From: Acidobacteriota bacterium
GTDB taxonomy: Bacteria; Acidobacteriota; Vicinamibacteria; Vicinamibacterales; UBA823
DNA length: 16,719 nt
Direction: 5' to 3'
Assembly (NCBI GenBank): GCA_003509065.1
Contig: DODG01000239.1
Location: forward strand, 1-16,719
In this document: one piece after another, positions 1-8,945 of the stretch
Layout: each line of letters starts with the position of its first letter
How positions within the stretch are numbered: the stretch's first letter is position 1
The notes under the pieces: generated by a model
What the model saw: the letters and a program-made list of their open reading frames with translations, nothing else
Database searches by the model: none
What the model was told of the DNA's origin: nothing
Made by a program: the position numbers and the translations under genes

Positions 1-146
1 GGTGGTGGTGGCGGCGGTGGCGGCGGTGGTGCTGCCGGCGGCGGCTCAGGTGGTGGTGGTGGTGGCGCCTTTGCACAAGCTGATACCCCAACAACAACAA
101 AGGTAACGAGCAAAGCGGCCAGGATATACCGGTATGTACGATTCAT
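1..146 (-). CDS. Proline-rich outer-membrane lipoprotein, N-terminal part (Pal/OmpA-type candidate)
   Basis: Reading the minus strand from an ATG at 146 gives 48 codons open to the window edge. Residues 1-24 form a lipoprotein signal: a basic start (MNRTYRY), a hydrophobic core (about residues 8-20) and a VSAC lipobox with Cys24 as the lipidation site. The mature part begins AKA, then six prolines, E, three prolines, AA and at least nine more prolines. Upstream on the minus strand an AGGG lies 10 nt before the ATG and could be the ribosome binding site. Many peptidoglycan-associated lipoproteins (Pal) begin with such a lipobox and proline-rich linker before an OmpA-like peptidoglycan-binding domain; that domain would lie outside the window, so Pal is an inference. 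The matching plus-strand poly-glycine reading frame is its shadow. The gene is divergent from the ABC operon. Confidence 0.72.
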   Translation of the reverse strand, partial: MNRTYRYILAALLVTFVVVGVSACAKAPPPPPPEPPPAAPPPPPPPPP

Positions 147-611
147 GTTGAACTTTCCCTTCTTTCGACTCTCAAACCTCAGCTTGCACCGAAGGACACC
201 AGTTACACACCTTCCGCTTAAGCTAAAAAGATAGCGTTTGGAGCAGATTACAAGTTTTAGACGAAATCTGTCAATTCCTCTTCAATCAAAATTTCACGCG
301 CTGAGGCTAAATCACACATGATTGCACATCTTTGCAGTCCCTGGAGACGTGAATCACTGGGTTTTGACTAATTAATGACGGTTATTCCAAGCGTCTCTTT
401 CTCAAACTGACACTAGTCGATATTCTCAAAAACCGAACAGTAACTATTTTTTTTCCCATAAGAATCATCCACAAAATACTAGTTTAGTCTTGTTTACTCT
501 TATCATTAGGTAACGCCCATTCAATGTAATGTTGATTGTTTATTGAATCTCTAATGAACGGTCTTCATCCTCATTAAAAGATTTTATATTATAGCAAACT
601 AGGAGATTTTG
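147..611. other. Gene-free AT-rich divergent intergenic region
   Basis: No convincing coding frame, tRNA or rRNA is visible here. The region separates the minus-strand lipoprotein from the plus-strand ABC operon and so should carry promoters for both. A run of eight T lies at 447-454 without a good preceding hairpin. An AGGAG at 601-605 is the ribosome binding site of the ABC ATPase. A TATATTAT stretch at 585-592 resembles a -10 box but lies almost on top of that binding site, so I do not call it a promoter. A small imperfect palindrome (GTGAATCAC) lies near 350. Confidence 0.6.
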
Positions 612-1631
612 GTGATCGAGGTTAGGCATCTTAGTAAAACATACGGCTCCGTCACTGCTGTCGACGACATAAGTTTTCGTGTCGCACATGGTGAAATCCT
701 CGGATTCCTTGGTCCGAACGGCGCTGGCAAGACAACGACAATGCGCATCCTGACGGGGTACATACCACCAACGGAGGGTGAAGTGATTGTAGCTGGCTTC
801 AACGTTTTTGATGAGCCGATTGAAGCCAAGCGTCGCACAGGATATCTGCCAGAAACTCCGCCTCTCTACCCAGAAATGACCGTGCGTGAGTTTCTGACCT
901 TCGTGGCACAAATTAACAATATTGCTAGAGCTGACCGACGCCGTCGGGTAATTACAGCAATGGAACGCACCTGGGTAACTGATATGGCAGATCGTCATTG
1001 TGCGACTTTATCCAAGGGTTACCGCCAGCGAGTTGGGCTAGCCCAGGCGATCCTACATAATCCGGAGGTTTTAATTTTGGATGAGCCGACGGCTGGCCTA
1101 GATCCAAAGCAAATCATTGAAACACGGGAACTCATCAAAGAACTCGCTGGCGATCACACCATCATCTTAAGCACTCATATTCTTCCGGAAGTGTCTCAAA
1201 CCTGCCAACGCGTCGTGATTATTAGTCGAGGTCACGTCGTAGCTGAAAATACACCGGAGAACTTAACTGCACTAGGTCAGGGCGTTACCACCGTCCGACT
1301 GCGGTTTGACACACAAGACATGACCGCCGCCACGACCCTAGCGTCAATTCCAGGAGTGCTCAGAGTTACAACAGTCGAACAACGTAACAGCGTCACCACA
1401 ATGGATGTCGAGACCGAACGCGATCACGACTTACGGCGCGACCTTGCCCGAACAATCGTTTCGAACGGATGGGGTCTACTCGAACTGCGGTCGATGCAAA
1501 TGAGTCTTGAGGATGTCTTTTTACACCTGACTACGGAAGAACAAGATGAAGGGTCGATAATCCTGGATGAGTCTTCCCAGCCAGAACAGCTACACCACAA
1601 AAAGCATGCTGCGGAGCTCGACAATGAATAA
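612..1631 (+). CDS. ABC transporter ATP-binding protein (GldA-like / ABC-2 export type)
   Basis: This is the nucleotide-binding subunit of an ABC-2 type exporter, hydrolysing ATP at the inner face of the membrane with the permease encoded next. With GTG at 612 the protein has 339 residues. Walker A is GPNGAGKT (about 34-41), the signature loop is LSKGY (133-137, in place of LSGGQ), Walker B plus D-loop is LILDEPTAGLD (about 154-164), and the H-loop histidine is in STH (about 189). The last 100 or so residues form the C-terminal extension common in this subfamily. The GTG at 612 is chosen because AGGAG at 601-605 sits 6 nt before it; a TTG at 609 would leave only 3 nt. The 3' end overlaps the permease start by 8 bp. 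Sequence style resembles GldA of the gliding-associated transporter, but the exported substrate cannot be told from sequence. Confidence 0.93.
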   Translation: MIEVRHLSKTYGSVTAVDDISFRVAHGEILGFLGPNGAGKTTTMRILTGYIPPTEGEVIVAGFNVFDEPIEAKRRTGYLPETPPLYPEMTVREFLTFVAQINNIARADRRRRVITAMERTWVTDMADRHCATLSKGYRQRVGLAQAILHNPEVLILDEPTAGLDPKQIIETRELIKELAGDHTIILSTHILPEVSQTCQRVVIISRGHVVAENTPENLTALGQGVTTVRLRFDTQDMTAATTLASIPGVLRVTTVEQRNSVTTMDVETERDHDLRRDLARTIVSNGWGLLELRSMQMSLEDVFLHLTTEEQDEGSIILDESSQPEQLHHKKHAAELDNE

Positions 1632-2397
1632 CATTCTGGCGATCGCTCAAAAAGAACTTCGTTCGTACTTCGCATCACCGATTGGCTATGTTGTCATCGG
1701 CATGTTTGCGCTCTTGTTTGGTTATTTCTACTACACCATCTTGAGTTTTTTCGTCCGACAAAGCATGCAAGTCAGCCAGTTCGATTTCGGCGGGCCTGCT
1801 GCGCTCAACATTAATCAACAAATGATCCGACCACTCCTACTCAATGCGAGTGTGTTCGTCCTTTTTGTGCTCCCCATGGTCACAATGCGCACATACTCTG
1901 AGGAAAAACGGTCTGGAACAATTGAATTACTCTTAACATCTCCGCTGAGTGACCTTCAGATTGTCATGGGCAAGTTCTTCGGCGCAATGGGATTGTATGT
2001 GATGATGCTAGTAGTGACTCTGCTGCATATTGGACTGCTCTTCATCTACGGCAATCCAGAATGGCCACCAGTTCTAGTTGGATACTTGGGTTTACTTCTA
2101 CTCGGTGGTTGCTTCGTCTCTGCAGGCCTGCTGATTTCGAGCATGACGAAGAATCAGATCGTATCTGGTATCGTCACATTCGCTGTGTTTCTAATGTTGT
2201 GGGTCATTAACTGGTTAGGTGATAGTGCAAGCCCACTAACACAAACGGTCCTGTCGTATCTTTCAATCACGGAACACTTTGAAGATTTTTCGAGAGGAGT
2301 CTTGGATACAAAGCACGTCATCTATTACTTGAGCTTTACCGTTTTCGGATTGTTTTTAACAGTGAAATCCCTTGATAGAGAGCGCTGGAAGGGATAG
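1624..2397 (+). CDS. ABC-2 type transporter permease (GldF-like)
   Basis: This is an integral membrane subunit of 257 residues with about six hydrophobic segments, including residues 18-42, 76-88 and several in the second half. The start MNNILAIAQKELRSYF is typical of ABC-2 permeases, where a short amphipathic helix carries a KEL motif. The cytoplasmic loop EEKRSGTIELLLTSPLSD (about 93-110) is the hallmark of this family and is thought to contact the ATPase. The ATG at 1624 is preferred over an upstream in-frame ATG at 1567: GGAG at 1613-1616 gives 7 nt spacing, and the extra residues of the longer form do not look like permease sequence. It overlaps the ATPase stop by 8 bp, indicating translational coupling. 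Confidence 0.92.
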   Translation: MNNILAIAQKELRSYFASPIGYVVIGMFALLFGYFYYTILSFFVRQSMQVSQFDFGGPAALNINQQMIRPLLLNASVFVLFVLPMVTMRTYSEEKRSGTIELLLTSPLSDLQIVMGKFFGAMGLYVMMLVVTLLHIGLLFIYGNPEWPPVLVGYLGLLLLGGCFVSAGLLISSMTKNQIVSGIVTFAVFLMLWVINWLGDSASPLTQTVLSYLSITEHFEDFSRGVLDTKHVIYYLSFTVFGLFLTVKSLDRERWKG

Positions 2398-2437
2398 TCG
2401 GCACGCGTAGTTACACATACAACGGTCATTGAAACAG

Positions 2438-4108
2438 ATGCTGCGTATCGTAATAACCACACTGGGATGGCTTGGCCCAAGCCTGGTGTTTATAGCCGCT
2501 GCAGGAAGGTTCTTCAGGACAGACTTGCAGGATGTCTGGTTCTGGTGTTCTGTGACCGGTTTCATCTGCCTGTTCTTGTACATGCTTTCTCAGTGGCGTG
2601 ACATCATCAGACTGTTCTCGACACGACAGATGCGTTACGGCTCCCTCGCACTATCAAGCATCGTATTGGTCCTCGGAATACTTACCGCAATCAACTACAT
2701 TGCATCTCGACAAAATCGACGTTGGGATTTAACTGCGGCCAAACAATTTACATTATCTGACCAGACCATCAGAATTTTGGAGACATTAGAGGGACCGGCA
2801 AAGATTTTAGTTTTCAACCGGGAGAACGATTTCGACCGTTTGCGGATGCGACTAGTTGAGTATGAAAATGTGACCGACCAAGTGTCAGTCGACTACATCG
2901 ACATCGATAAACAACCATCACTTGCACGTCAGTATCAAATCCAAACATACGGCACGGTGGTTTTCGAATATCAAGACCGCGTCGAACGTGTAGTAGCGAA
3001 CACTGAACAAGATCTGACCAACGCCCTCATCAAAGCTATCGAGGGAACAGAACGCACTGTTTATTTTGTGCAAGGACACGGCGAAAGGAATGTACGTAGT
3101 GCTGAGCGTGATGGATATAACGCGATTGGAGATGCTTTAGGGCTCGATAACTTTCTCATTGAAACACTCGTTTTAGCTCAGCAACCCGAGGTGCCGGCGG
3201 ACGCTTCGATGATTGTCATAGCTGGCCCCCGAACTGACTTGTTCGAAGTCGAGATCGAAACACTGCAACAATACCTTGAGCGCGGGGGCAAGGTGCTTTT
3301 TCTCGTGGATCCCTCAGCCGAACTTGAGCCAGCGCAGGACACCAATATCCGAAACCTTCTCAGCCGGTGGGGCGTGACACTTGGCGATGACATCGTCGTC
3401 GATGGGAGCGCCATGGGACAACTACTTGGCACCGATGCATCGGTGCCTGTCGCAGCGGATTATCCATCTCACCCAATTACCGATCGATTTAATGTCCTAA
3501 CTGCGTTTCCCCTAGCACGCTCGGTCGAGCCGACACCAGACGGGACATCAAATCTTATAGCTGAAGCTTTTTTGCAGACTGGCAGCCAAAGTTGGGCAGA
3601 AACAGACATCACTCGGTTGACCCAAACCAGTGAAGTTGAACTTGAAGAAAACCAAGGAGACCGACCTGGGCCTGTGACAATCGGCGTTGCGGTAACTTCG
3701 GCTATCTCCAATTCGACCTCAGAAACTGGGAATGTAACCCTCTCCGAACAAGGTGAGTCAACAGCGCCACCCGAGGCAACAAGCGACGCCAGCACCCTCC
3801 TAGAAGGTGCCGCCAATCCCAGTGGCGAAACCCAAAACATTGAAACTCGTCTTGTGGTCGTAGGGGATTCGGACTTCGCGGCAAATTACTCGCTAGGCAT
3901 TCAGGGAAACCGCGACCTTTTCCTAAATATAGCCAACTGGCTCACCCAACAAGAAAATCTCGTAGCCATTCGACCCCGTCAACCCGAAGATCGACGCATT
4001 ACGTTGACCGCTGACCAGCAATTACGAATTTTTTGGCTGTCAGTATTCATGATTCCTGGTGTTGTACTCGGAACAGGGATCTACACTTGGTGGCTGGGTC
4101 GTCAATGA
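2438..4108 (+). CDS. GldG-like ABC-associated membrane protein
   Basis: The protein has about 556 residues. There are three N-terminal membrane segments (around IVITTLGWLGPSLVFIAAA, VWFWCSVTGFICLFLYML and LALSSIVLVLGILTAINYIA), then a large soluble region and one C-terminal membrane segment close to the end (FWLSVFMIPGVVLGTGIYTW). After the third segment the NRRWDLTAAKQFTLSDQTI stretch is typical of the GldG/ABC-associated extracytoplasmic family, followed by a domain with VYFVQGHGERN and VLFLVDPSAELEP. An S/T/E-rich low-complexity insertion lies at about 3700-3840. The start is uncertain: an ATG at 2438 and a TTG at 2429 are both in frame, neither has a clear Shine-Dalgarno site, and a stop at 2408 excludes anything longer. 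It is 40 bp behind the permease and ends in an ATGA overlap with the next gene. It probably forms the periplasm-facing part of the ABC complex. Confidence 0.85.
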   Translation: MLRIVITTLGWLGPSLVFIAAAGRFFRTDLQDVWFWCSVTGFICLFLYMLSQWRDIIRLFSTRQMRYGSLALSSIVLVLGILTAINYIASRQNRRWDLTAAKQFTLSDQTIRILETLEGPAKILVFNRENDFDRLRMRLVEYENVTDQVSVDYIDIDKQPSLARQYQIQTYGTVVFEYQDRVERVVANTEQDLTNALIKAIEGTERTVYFVQGHGERNVRSAERDGYNAIGDALGLDNFLIETLVLAQQPEVPADASMIVIAGPRTDLFEVEIETLQQYLERGGKVLFLVDPSAELEPAQDTNIRNLLSRWGVTLGDDIVVDGSAMGQLLGTDASVPVAADYPSHPITDRFNVLTAFPLARSVEPTPDGTSNLIAEAFLQTGSQSWAETDITRLTQTSEVELEENQGDRPGPVTIGVAVTSAISNSTSETGNVTLSEQGESTAPPEATSDASTLLEGAANPSGETQNIETRLVVVGDSDFAANYSLGIQGNRDLFLNIANWLTQQENLVAIRPRQPEDRRITLTADQQLRIFWLSVFMIPGVVLGTGIYTWWLGRQ

Positions 4109-5460
4109 TGGGACGAGGTCGTTCAACCCTCATCCTGTTCATTGTATTCGTCTCACTAGCTTCGTACTCATACTTCATCGAGCAGAAACGACCATCCCGT
4201 GCCGATGCCGAGAGCGCAAAAGAGCGTGCGTTCTCAGTGGAATCTGAAAACATCGCGGAGCTTCAAATTAACTTGATAAGCAGTCAGACTCACCTAGAAA
4301 AACGCGACGATACCTGGCACATTACAGACCCCACAGAAGCCACGGCAGATGCTGCAACGGTATCTTCAATCACATCAAGCCTGGAATCGTTAAATATTGA
4401 ACGAGTGGTGCAGGATAACTCCGACAACTTGGCCAAGTTCGGTCTTGGCAAACCACGCCTTGAAGTTACGTTCAGGAATGGAGACACCTCAGACCCTACA
4501 ACACTGTTGGTTGGCGATGACGCCGCTACGGGTAGTAATACGTACGCGACTATTAAAGGAAGCGACCGTGTCTTTTTGATCGCAGCGTCTTTGGGAGAAG
4601 GATTCAGTAAAACCACATTTGATCTCCGAGATAAAGCGATCTTACAACCGAGTCTCAATGCAGTGGACCAACTAACCTGGTCATCCAAGGACAATCAAAT
4701 CGAAGTCACTAGACGTGAAGGGACTTGGAGAATGGTACAACCCTGGAACGCATATGCGGAGACTGCCGTCATCGATGGACTGATCAGTCAGCTCAGAAAT
4801 ACATCGATGCAATCCATAGTAACGTCGAACCCGTCGAACTTGCTGTCCTACAACCTGGCCGAACCTTTAGTTGCAATTACCGTCGGCGGCGGCGATACGA
4901 GCGCAACTCTGCACCTTGGTAATGAAGCTGACGAGAATATGCGTCATGCGCGAGACTTGTCACGTTCGCTCGTTTTCACGGTAAATGCCTCACTCTTCGA
5001 TGCATTTGCAAAGCCGCCTGCCGACTATCGACGTAAGGAAGTATTCAATTTCCAACCGTTCTCCGCGACCCATCTGAACATCGAAGGTCGTGAGACAACG
5101 GTCACATATGAAAAACGTCAAGACCCGGAAACTGGCGCGGTATGGGAACAGGTAAATATTCCGCGGAAAGATATCGATCAAACACGGATCATCGATATGC
5201 TTTCTCGATTGTCTGCATTACGTGCCAAGCGATTTATTGATTTCAAAAAGCCGCATCTTGACCCACCTGAAACGATAGTGACCGTACGATTTGGAGAGCC
5301 TGAGCGAGAAGACCGGGTAACTTTCATGCGGAGCAATAATACTGTTTATGCTCTGATGGCAAACGAGGACGGCGGAGCCGTTGTCAACACTAGCGAATTT
5401 GAAGAAGTAATAGCGATGATCGACGTACAATCAACTGCTGGAAGGACCTCCTCTCCATGA
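4105..5460 (+). CDS. DUF4340 domain-containing membrane-anchored protein
   Basis: The protein has 451 residues starting at the ATG of an ATGA overlap with the GldG-like gene (a second ATG follows directly at 4108). Residues about 7-25 are a single membrane anchor (STLILFIVFVSLASYSYFI), and the rest should be periplasmic. At least two related units can be seen: one with KRDDTWHITDP, FGLGKPRLEVTF and VFLI; a second with REGTWRMVQPWNA, YNLAEPLVAITV and LVFTV; and a weaker third beginning near TVTYEKRQD. Each has a W-x-(I/M)-x-x-P strand and a G/A-x-P-x-x-x-(I/V)-T turn, as in DUF4340 proteins. This family regularly follows GldG-type genes in ABC operons, which is the main functional clue; its biochemical role is unknown. 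An upstream in-frame ATG at 4033 lies inside the previous gene and is rejected. Confidence 0.87.
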   Translation: MMGRGRSTLILFIVFVSLASYSYFIEQKRPSRADAESAKERAFSVESENIAELQINLISSQTHLEKRDDTWHITDPTEATADAATVSSITSSLESLNIERVVQDNSDNLAKFGLGKPRLEVTFRNGDTSDPTTLLVGDDAATGSNTYATIKGSDRVFLIAASLGEGFSKTTFDLRDKAILQPSLNAVDQLTWSSKDNQIEVTRREGTWRMVQPWNAYAETAVIDGLISQLRNTSMQSIVTSNPSNLLSYNLAEPLVAITVGGGDTSATLHLGNEADENMRHARDLSRSLVFTVNASLFDAFAKPPADYRRKEVFNFQPFSATHLNIEGRETTVTYEKRQDPETGAVWEQVNIPRKDIDQTRIIDMLSRLSALRAKRFIDFKKPHLDPPETIVTVRFGEPEREDRVTFMRSNNTVYALMANEDGGAVVNTSEFEEVIAMIDVQSTAGRTSSP

Positions 5461-7034
5461 TTACCCATAATCAAGTCATCCGTTCTGACGTAAAGCATCA
5501 TTTTTACCAACATACGTTTGGTCTAGCAATAAGCGCGATATGCCTACTCTTTACACTCGGGTGCGTCCAATCGGCTCGTGTGACCCCACAAATCCCTGCA
5601 CCATCAGCGATGGTGAACACTATTGCCGCGTCGACAACAGCAGAATTACGATTACGTGAGGACCTCACGGCCCTTTTCGAAACGCCTCAATTCGATCACA
5701 CGCTTTGGGGTATCGCGGTGCGATCACTTGATCGTGGAGAAGACCTCTATCGTATAAATGACAAGAAGCTAGTCATGCCAGCCTCAAACATGAAAGCTGT
5801 AACTCTTGCAGCCATCGCGGAACAACTAGGATGGGACTACCAATTTGAAACCCAATTACTCACGCACGCTGCCATCGAAGATGGAACTCTTTCGGGAGAC
5901 CTCATTGTCCGAAGTAATGGAGATCCAAGTTTTAATCGATTACACGGTGATCCTGTAGAAATCTTTACGGCTTGGGCAGACGAACTAAAACAGCTTGGCG
6001 TCGACATCATCGAAGGCAACATCGTTGGAGACGACAATGCTTTCGATGAATCTACACTGGGCGCTGGATGGGCATGGGATTATTTGGGGTATGGATACGC
6101 CGCACCAATCGGACCACTACAGTTGTACCAAAACATCGTCTCGCTCGAAATTCTGCCTGGAAACACGGTCGGAGAGCCGATAACCGTTAAGGTGTCACCT
6201 CACTACAGCGGCCTGGATATCAACATCCTTGCACGAACCGGACCTGAGAATTCAACGAACACCTTAAACCTCGTCCGCCTCCCAAGCCGCCCAGTGCTTG
6301 AAATCACTGGCTCAATACCCTTGGGGTCTAGGCCTGTTACACAAACAGCTTCGGTGCCCAATCCCACTGAATTTTTCGTGCGGAACCTTCGTGCAGTGCT
6401 CAACGACAACGGCATCACAGTTCGCGGTGAAGCTATCGATATTGACGCATTAGTTGATGAGGGAAATATTCAAGCGCCTCGACAACTACTGGTGCACCAC
6501 TCGCCCCCGTTAACGGAAACAGGTTCGGTTTTGATGATGGTCAGTCAAAATTTATATGCTGAAACTTTTTTTAGAACTCTTGGTAGTCAAGAAGGAAAAC
6601 GCACCGCCGAGGCCGGCCGGAACGCAGTGCGGACGGTGATGACCTCTTGGGGTATTTCACCTGATTCGTACCAGCAGTACGACGGTTCCGGCCTATCGCG
6701 CTACAACTACGTCACCGCCGATATGCTAATTACCCTTCTAACGAGAATGCATGAGGATCCAAAGCACACCGATGCATTCAAGGCTACACTCCCAATCGCC
6801 GGCCTTAGTGGTTCCTTGGAACGACGAATGAAGGGTGGCTTCGCGGAAAAGAATGCACGCGCAAAAACTGGCTCAATTTCAAACGTGCGCGCGCTGTCGG
6901 GGTACGTCACGACTCGTGATCAGGAGCTACTGGCATTTACGATCATCGCCAACCACTTTCACTTGCCACAATCTGTGATCGATGGAGCAACAGATCTTGC
7001 AGTGGAACGCCTAGCAAGTTTTACTCGGCACTAA
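5457..7034 (+). CDS. dacB: D-alanyl-D-alanine carboxypeptidase/endopeptidase, PBP4 family (peptidase S13)
   Basis: This 525-residue periplasmic penicillin-binding protein cleaves the terminal D-Ala from stem peptides or D-Ala-mDAP cross-links in peptidoglycan. The three active-site motifs are all present: S-N-M-K at 110-113 (SxxK, nucleophile Ser110), DGSGLSRYN at about 409-417 (second motif), and KTGS at 470-473. The long insertion between motifs 1 and 2, containing DLIVRSNGDPSF and GDDNAFD, is characteristic of PBP4 (S13) rather than PBP5. The N-terminus has a hydrophobic stretch (about 20-35) ending TLGC; Cys36 could be lipidated, but the lipobox is non-canonical. It starts in an ATGA overlap with the DUF4340 gene and so belongs to the ABC operon. 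Its 3' end overlaps the convergent alaX gene by 14 bp. Confidence 0.93.
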   Translation: MITHNQVIRSDVKHHFYQHTFGLAISAICLLFTLGCVQSARVTPQIPAPSAMVNTIAASTTAELRLREDLTALFETPQFDHTLWGIAVRSLDRGEDLYRINDKKLVMPASNMKAVTLAAIAEQLGWDYQFETQLLTHAAIEDGTLSGDLIVRSNGDPSFNRLHGDPVEIFTAWADELKQLGVDIIEGNIVGDDNAFDESTLGAGWAWDYLGYGYAAPIGPLQLYQNIVSLEILPGNTVGEPITVKVSPHYSGLDINILARTGPENSTNTLNLVRLPSRPVLEITGSIPLGSRPVTQTASVPNPTEFFVRNLRAVLNDNGITVRGEAIDIDALVDEGNIQAPRQLLVHHSPPLTETGSVLMMVSQNLYAETFFRTLGSQEGKRTAEAGRNAVRTVMTSWGISPDSYQQYDGSGLSRYNYVTADMLITLLTRMHEDPKHTDAFKATLPIAGLSGSLERRMKGGFAEKNARAKTGSISNVRALSGYVTTRDQELLAFTIIANHFHLPQSVIDGATDLAVERLASFTRH

Positions 7035-8226
7035 CCACACCGAGTTCACAACGAACAGCTTTGACTAACTCGGACATCTTCCCAGAAAGCCCACCTCCCT
7101 GGGCAAAGGCTGGTCGACCGCCACCATGACCACCAAACCGCTTCGTGAGGCGATCCAAAACATCGGCAGCATTAATTGAGACATCTTTTGAACATGCGAT
7201 CACAATTAATATAGGAGCCGACTCCGACAAGAGCACTACAAGGTGACCCGGTTTTCGGACCATTTCAGCAGCTAAACCTTTTAGTTCTGCGGCCTCATTC
7301 GTTGCCACTACCTTTAACACCAATGACAATTGGCCGACCTGCTCGGCAGTAGAAGCCATTGCTGCTGCTTCGTAAGAAGAAATGCGTTCGCGTTGCTCCC
7401 GTATGGTCCGTAAAGAAGCCTTATTTTCCGCTTGCAACCTGACTATGGCGTCAGAAAGTTCTCCAGGGATGACCGACAAATGCCCCACGATCCTACTAAG
7501 CACTCTATTCTGTACCCTAAATTCCGATAATGTTCGTTCGCCACAAAGAAACGTCACGCGGGTCCCACCTTTAAAACGCTCACAAGACTTAATGGCAATA
7601 ATACCGACAGCGCCAGTGTGATCCACGTGGGTCCCACCACATGCCGATAAATCGAATCCATCCACATCAATTAGCCGAAGGTTGCCAGTTCGAGCGGATT
7701 CTTTACGCAGGGGCAGAGCAGAGACTCCTTCAGAATCTGCAAACCGCACTACAACGGGACGGTTTTCCCACACGATCCGATTAGCTTCCGTTTCTATAGC
7801 TTCCAACTTCGATGATGATAATTCAGTATCGAGATCGATCGTTGAAACTGACCGGCCAAGATGAAATGAAACTGTCCGTGCGTTGTGGAGTCGATCACAC
7901 GCAGCAGACAATATGTGCTGGCCAGTGTGCTGTTGCATATGATCAAACCGGCGCGCCCAGTCGATCCGGCCGTGGACTTTGTGTCCAATCGTGACGGCCC
8001 CATTGATCACATGTCCAACGGTGCCGTTATTTAGATCGATAACGTCCATAACTGCCTCGCCTTCAAGCATTCCGGTATCGTGGGGTTGCCCACCTGACGT
8101 CGGATAGAAGGCAGTGCGATCGAGCGTCACGATCGAACGATCTTTGTTGAAGTCAACTTCGGTCACATTGGCATCAAACTCGATTGTTGTTGCACTGGTG
8201 TAATAGAGGCGTTCAGTCACTGTCAC
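7021..8226 (-). CDS. alaX: Alanyl-tRNA editing protein AlaX, long form with DHHA1 domain
   Basis: This stand-alone editing enzyme hydrolyses Ser (or Gly) wrongly attached to tRNA-Ala and is homologous to the C-terminal half of alanyl-tRNA synthetase. The protein has 401 residues. The zinc-binding editing site is complete: HTGQH (His100, His104) and CGGTH (Cys196, His200). The TSGGQPHDTG motif near residue 43 and the C-terminal DHHA1 domain ending in GHGGGRPAFAQGGG mark the long AlaX type. The start is a GTG at 8226 with GAGG 4 nt upstream; a second in-frame GTG at 8220 would have 10 nt spacing, so either is possible. It lies 41 bp behind queC and is probably co-transcribed. No aminoacylation domain is present. 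Confidence 0.92.
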   Translation of the reverse strand: MTVTERLYYTSATTIEFDANVTEVDFNKDRSIVTLDRTAFYPTSGGQPHDTGMLEGEAVMDVIDLNNGTVGHVINGAVTIGHKVHGRIDWARRFDHMQQHTGQHILSAACDRLHNARTVSFHLGRSVSTIDLDTELSSSKLEAIETEANRIVWENRPVVVRFADSEGVSALPLRKESARTGNLRLIDVDGFDLSACGGTHVDHTGAVGIIAIKSCERFKGGTRVTFLCGERTLSEFRVQNRVLSRIVGHLSVIPGELSDAIVRLQAENKASLRTIREQRERISSYEAAAMASTAEQVGQLSLVLKVVATNEAAELKGLAAEMVRKPGHLVVLLSESAPILIVIACSKDVSINAADVLDRLTKRFGGHGGGRPAFAQGGGLSGKMSELVKAVRCELGVVSAE

Positions 8227-8267
8227 AAAACCTCACTCGCTGATCGCAATAACCTAAGATTCTAATG

Positions 8268-8942
8268 TCACATCTCTAACGGATCTGTGACACCCGCGTC
8301 GACAAAGCCCTGCGAACGTAGCATGCAACTATCACAACGACCACACGCCCGACCATCTTCTGTCGGGTCGTAGCAGCTGTGGGTCAAACCGTAATCCAAC
8401 CCTAACTTAAGACCTCGCTGAATAATCTCAGCTTTCGTTAGATTAATGAGTGGAGCGTGAATACGTGTCCGGTTACCATGAACGCCAGCTTTCGTAGCAA
8501 CAGCAGCAAGGTGTTCAAACGCGGTGATGAATTCAGGACGACAATCCGGATAACCCGAATAATCCAATGCATTAACGCCAATAAAAATATCCCGGGCAGC
8601 CAAAACTTCTGCCCACGCTAAGGCTAATGCAAGTAGGACGGTATTGCGGGCTGGCACGTACGTCGATGGGATGTCATTCGTGTCTAGACGTCTTGCTTTG
8701 GGAACTGGCGCTGAACCGGTCAGTGACGAACCACCGATTCGAGATAGATCAACCTCAAGTTCCAGATGTTCAGCAACCTTAAGCTCATGCGCCACCTTCT
8801 TTGCAGCTTCAAGTTCCTGATGATGAATCTGGCCGTATCTCACGGTTAGTGCATGTAGCGTAAAGCCCTGTTGGCTTGCAATAGCTGCAGTCGTGTAAGA
8901 ATCGAGTCCACCACTCAGCAGCACTACACTTTTAGCCACCAT
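8268..8942 (-). CDS. queC: 7-cyano-7-deazaguanine synthase QueC
   Basis: QueC converts 7-carboxy-7-deazaguanine to preQ0 using ATP and ammonia, a step in queuosine biosynthesis. The 224-residue protein has the PP-loop SGGLDS (10-15) for ATP binding and, near the C-terminus, four zinc-ligand cysteines in the pattern C-x9-C-x2-C-x2-C (Cys190, 200, 203, 206). Family stretches [20 protein letters not shown] and [17 protein letters not shown] are also clear. The ATG at 8942 is 3 bp after the queE stop, so the two genes are one transcript and supply consecutive pathway steps. queD, folE and queF are not in the window. Confidence 0.96.
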   Translation of the reverse strand: MVAKSVVLLSGGLDSYTTAAIASQQGFTLHALTVRYGQIHHQELEAAKKVAHELKVAEHLELEVDLSRIGGSSLTGSAPVPKARRLDTNDIPSTYVPARNTVLLALALAWAEVLAARDIFIGVNALDYSGYPDCRPEFITAFEHLAAVATKAGVHGNRTRIHAPLINLTKAEIIQRGLKLGLDYGLTHSCYDPTEDGRACGRCDSCMLRSQGFVDAGVTDPLEM

Positions 8943-8945
8943 GAA

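Noticed and set aside
447..454. Run of eight T as part of an intrinsic terminator
   Set aside because: No GC-rich hairpin precedes it on the plus strand, and no plus-strand gene ends upstream in the window.
564..592. Possible -35/-10 promoter (TTCATC and TATTAT) before the ABC operon
   Set aside because: The predicted start of transcription would fall at the Shine-Dalgarno site itself, and the -35 match is only three of six.
147..608. tRNA or tRNA-Sec gene in the long intergenic region
   Set aside because: No T-arm consensus or cloverleaf pairing could be found by eye on either strand.
540..998. Minus-strand open frame of 152 codons
   Set aside because: It is antisense to the Walker A part of the ABC ATPase and has no protein-family features.
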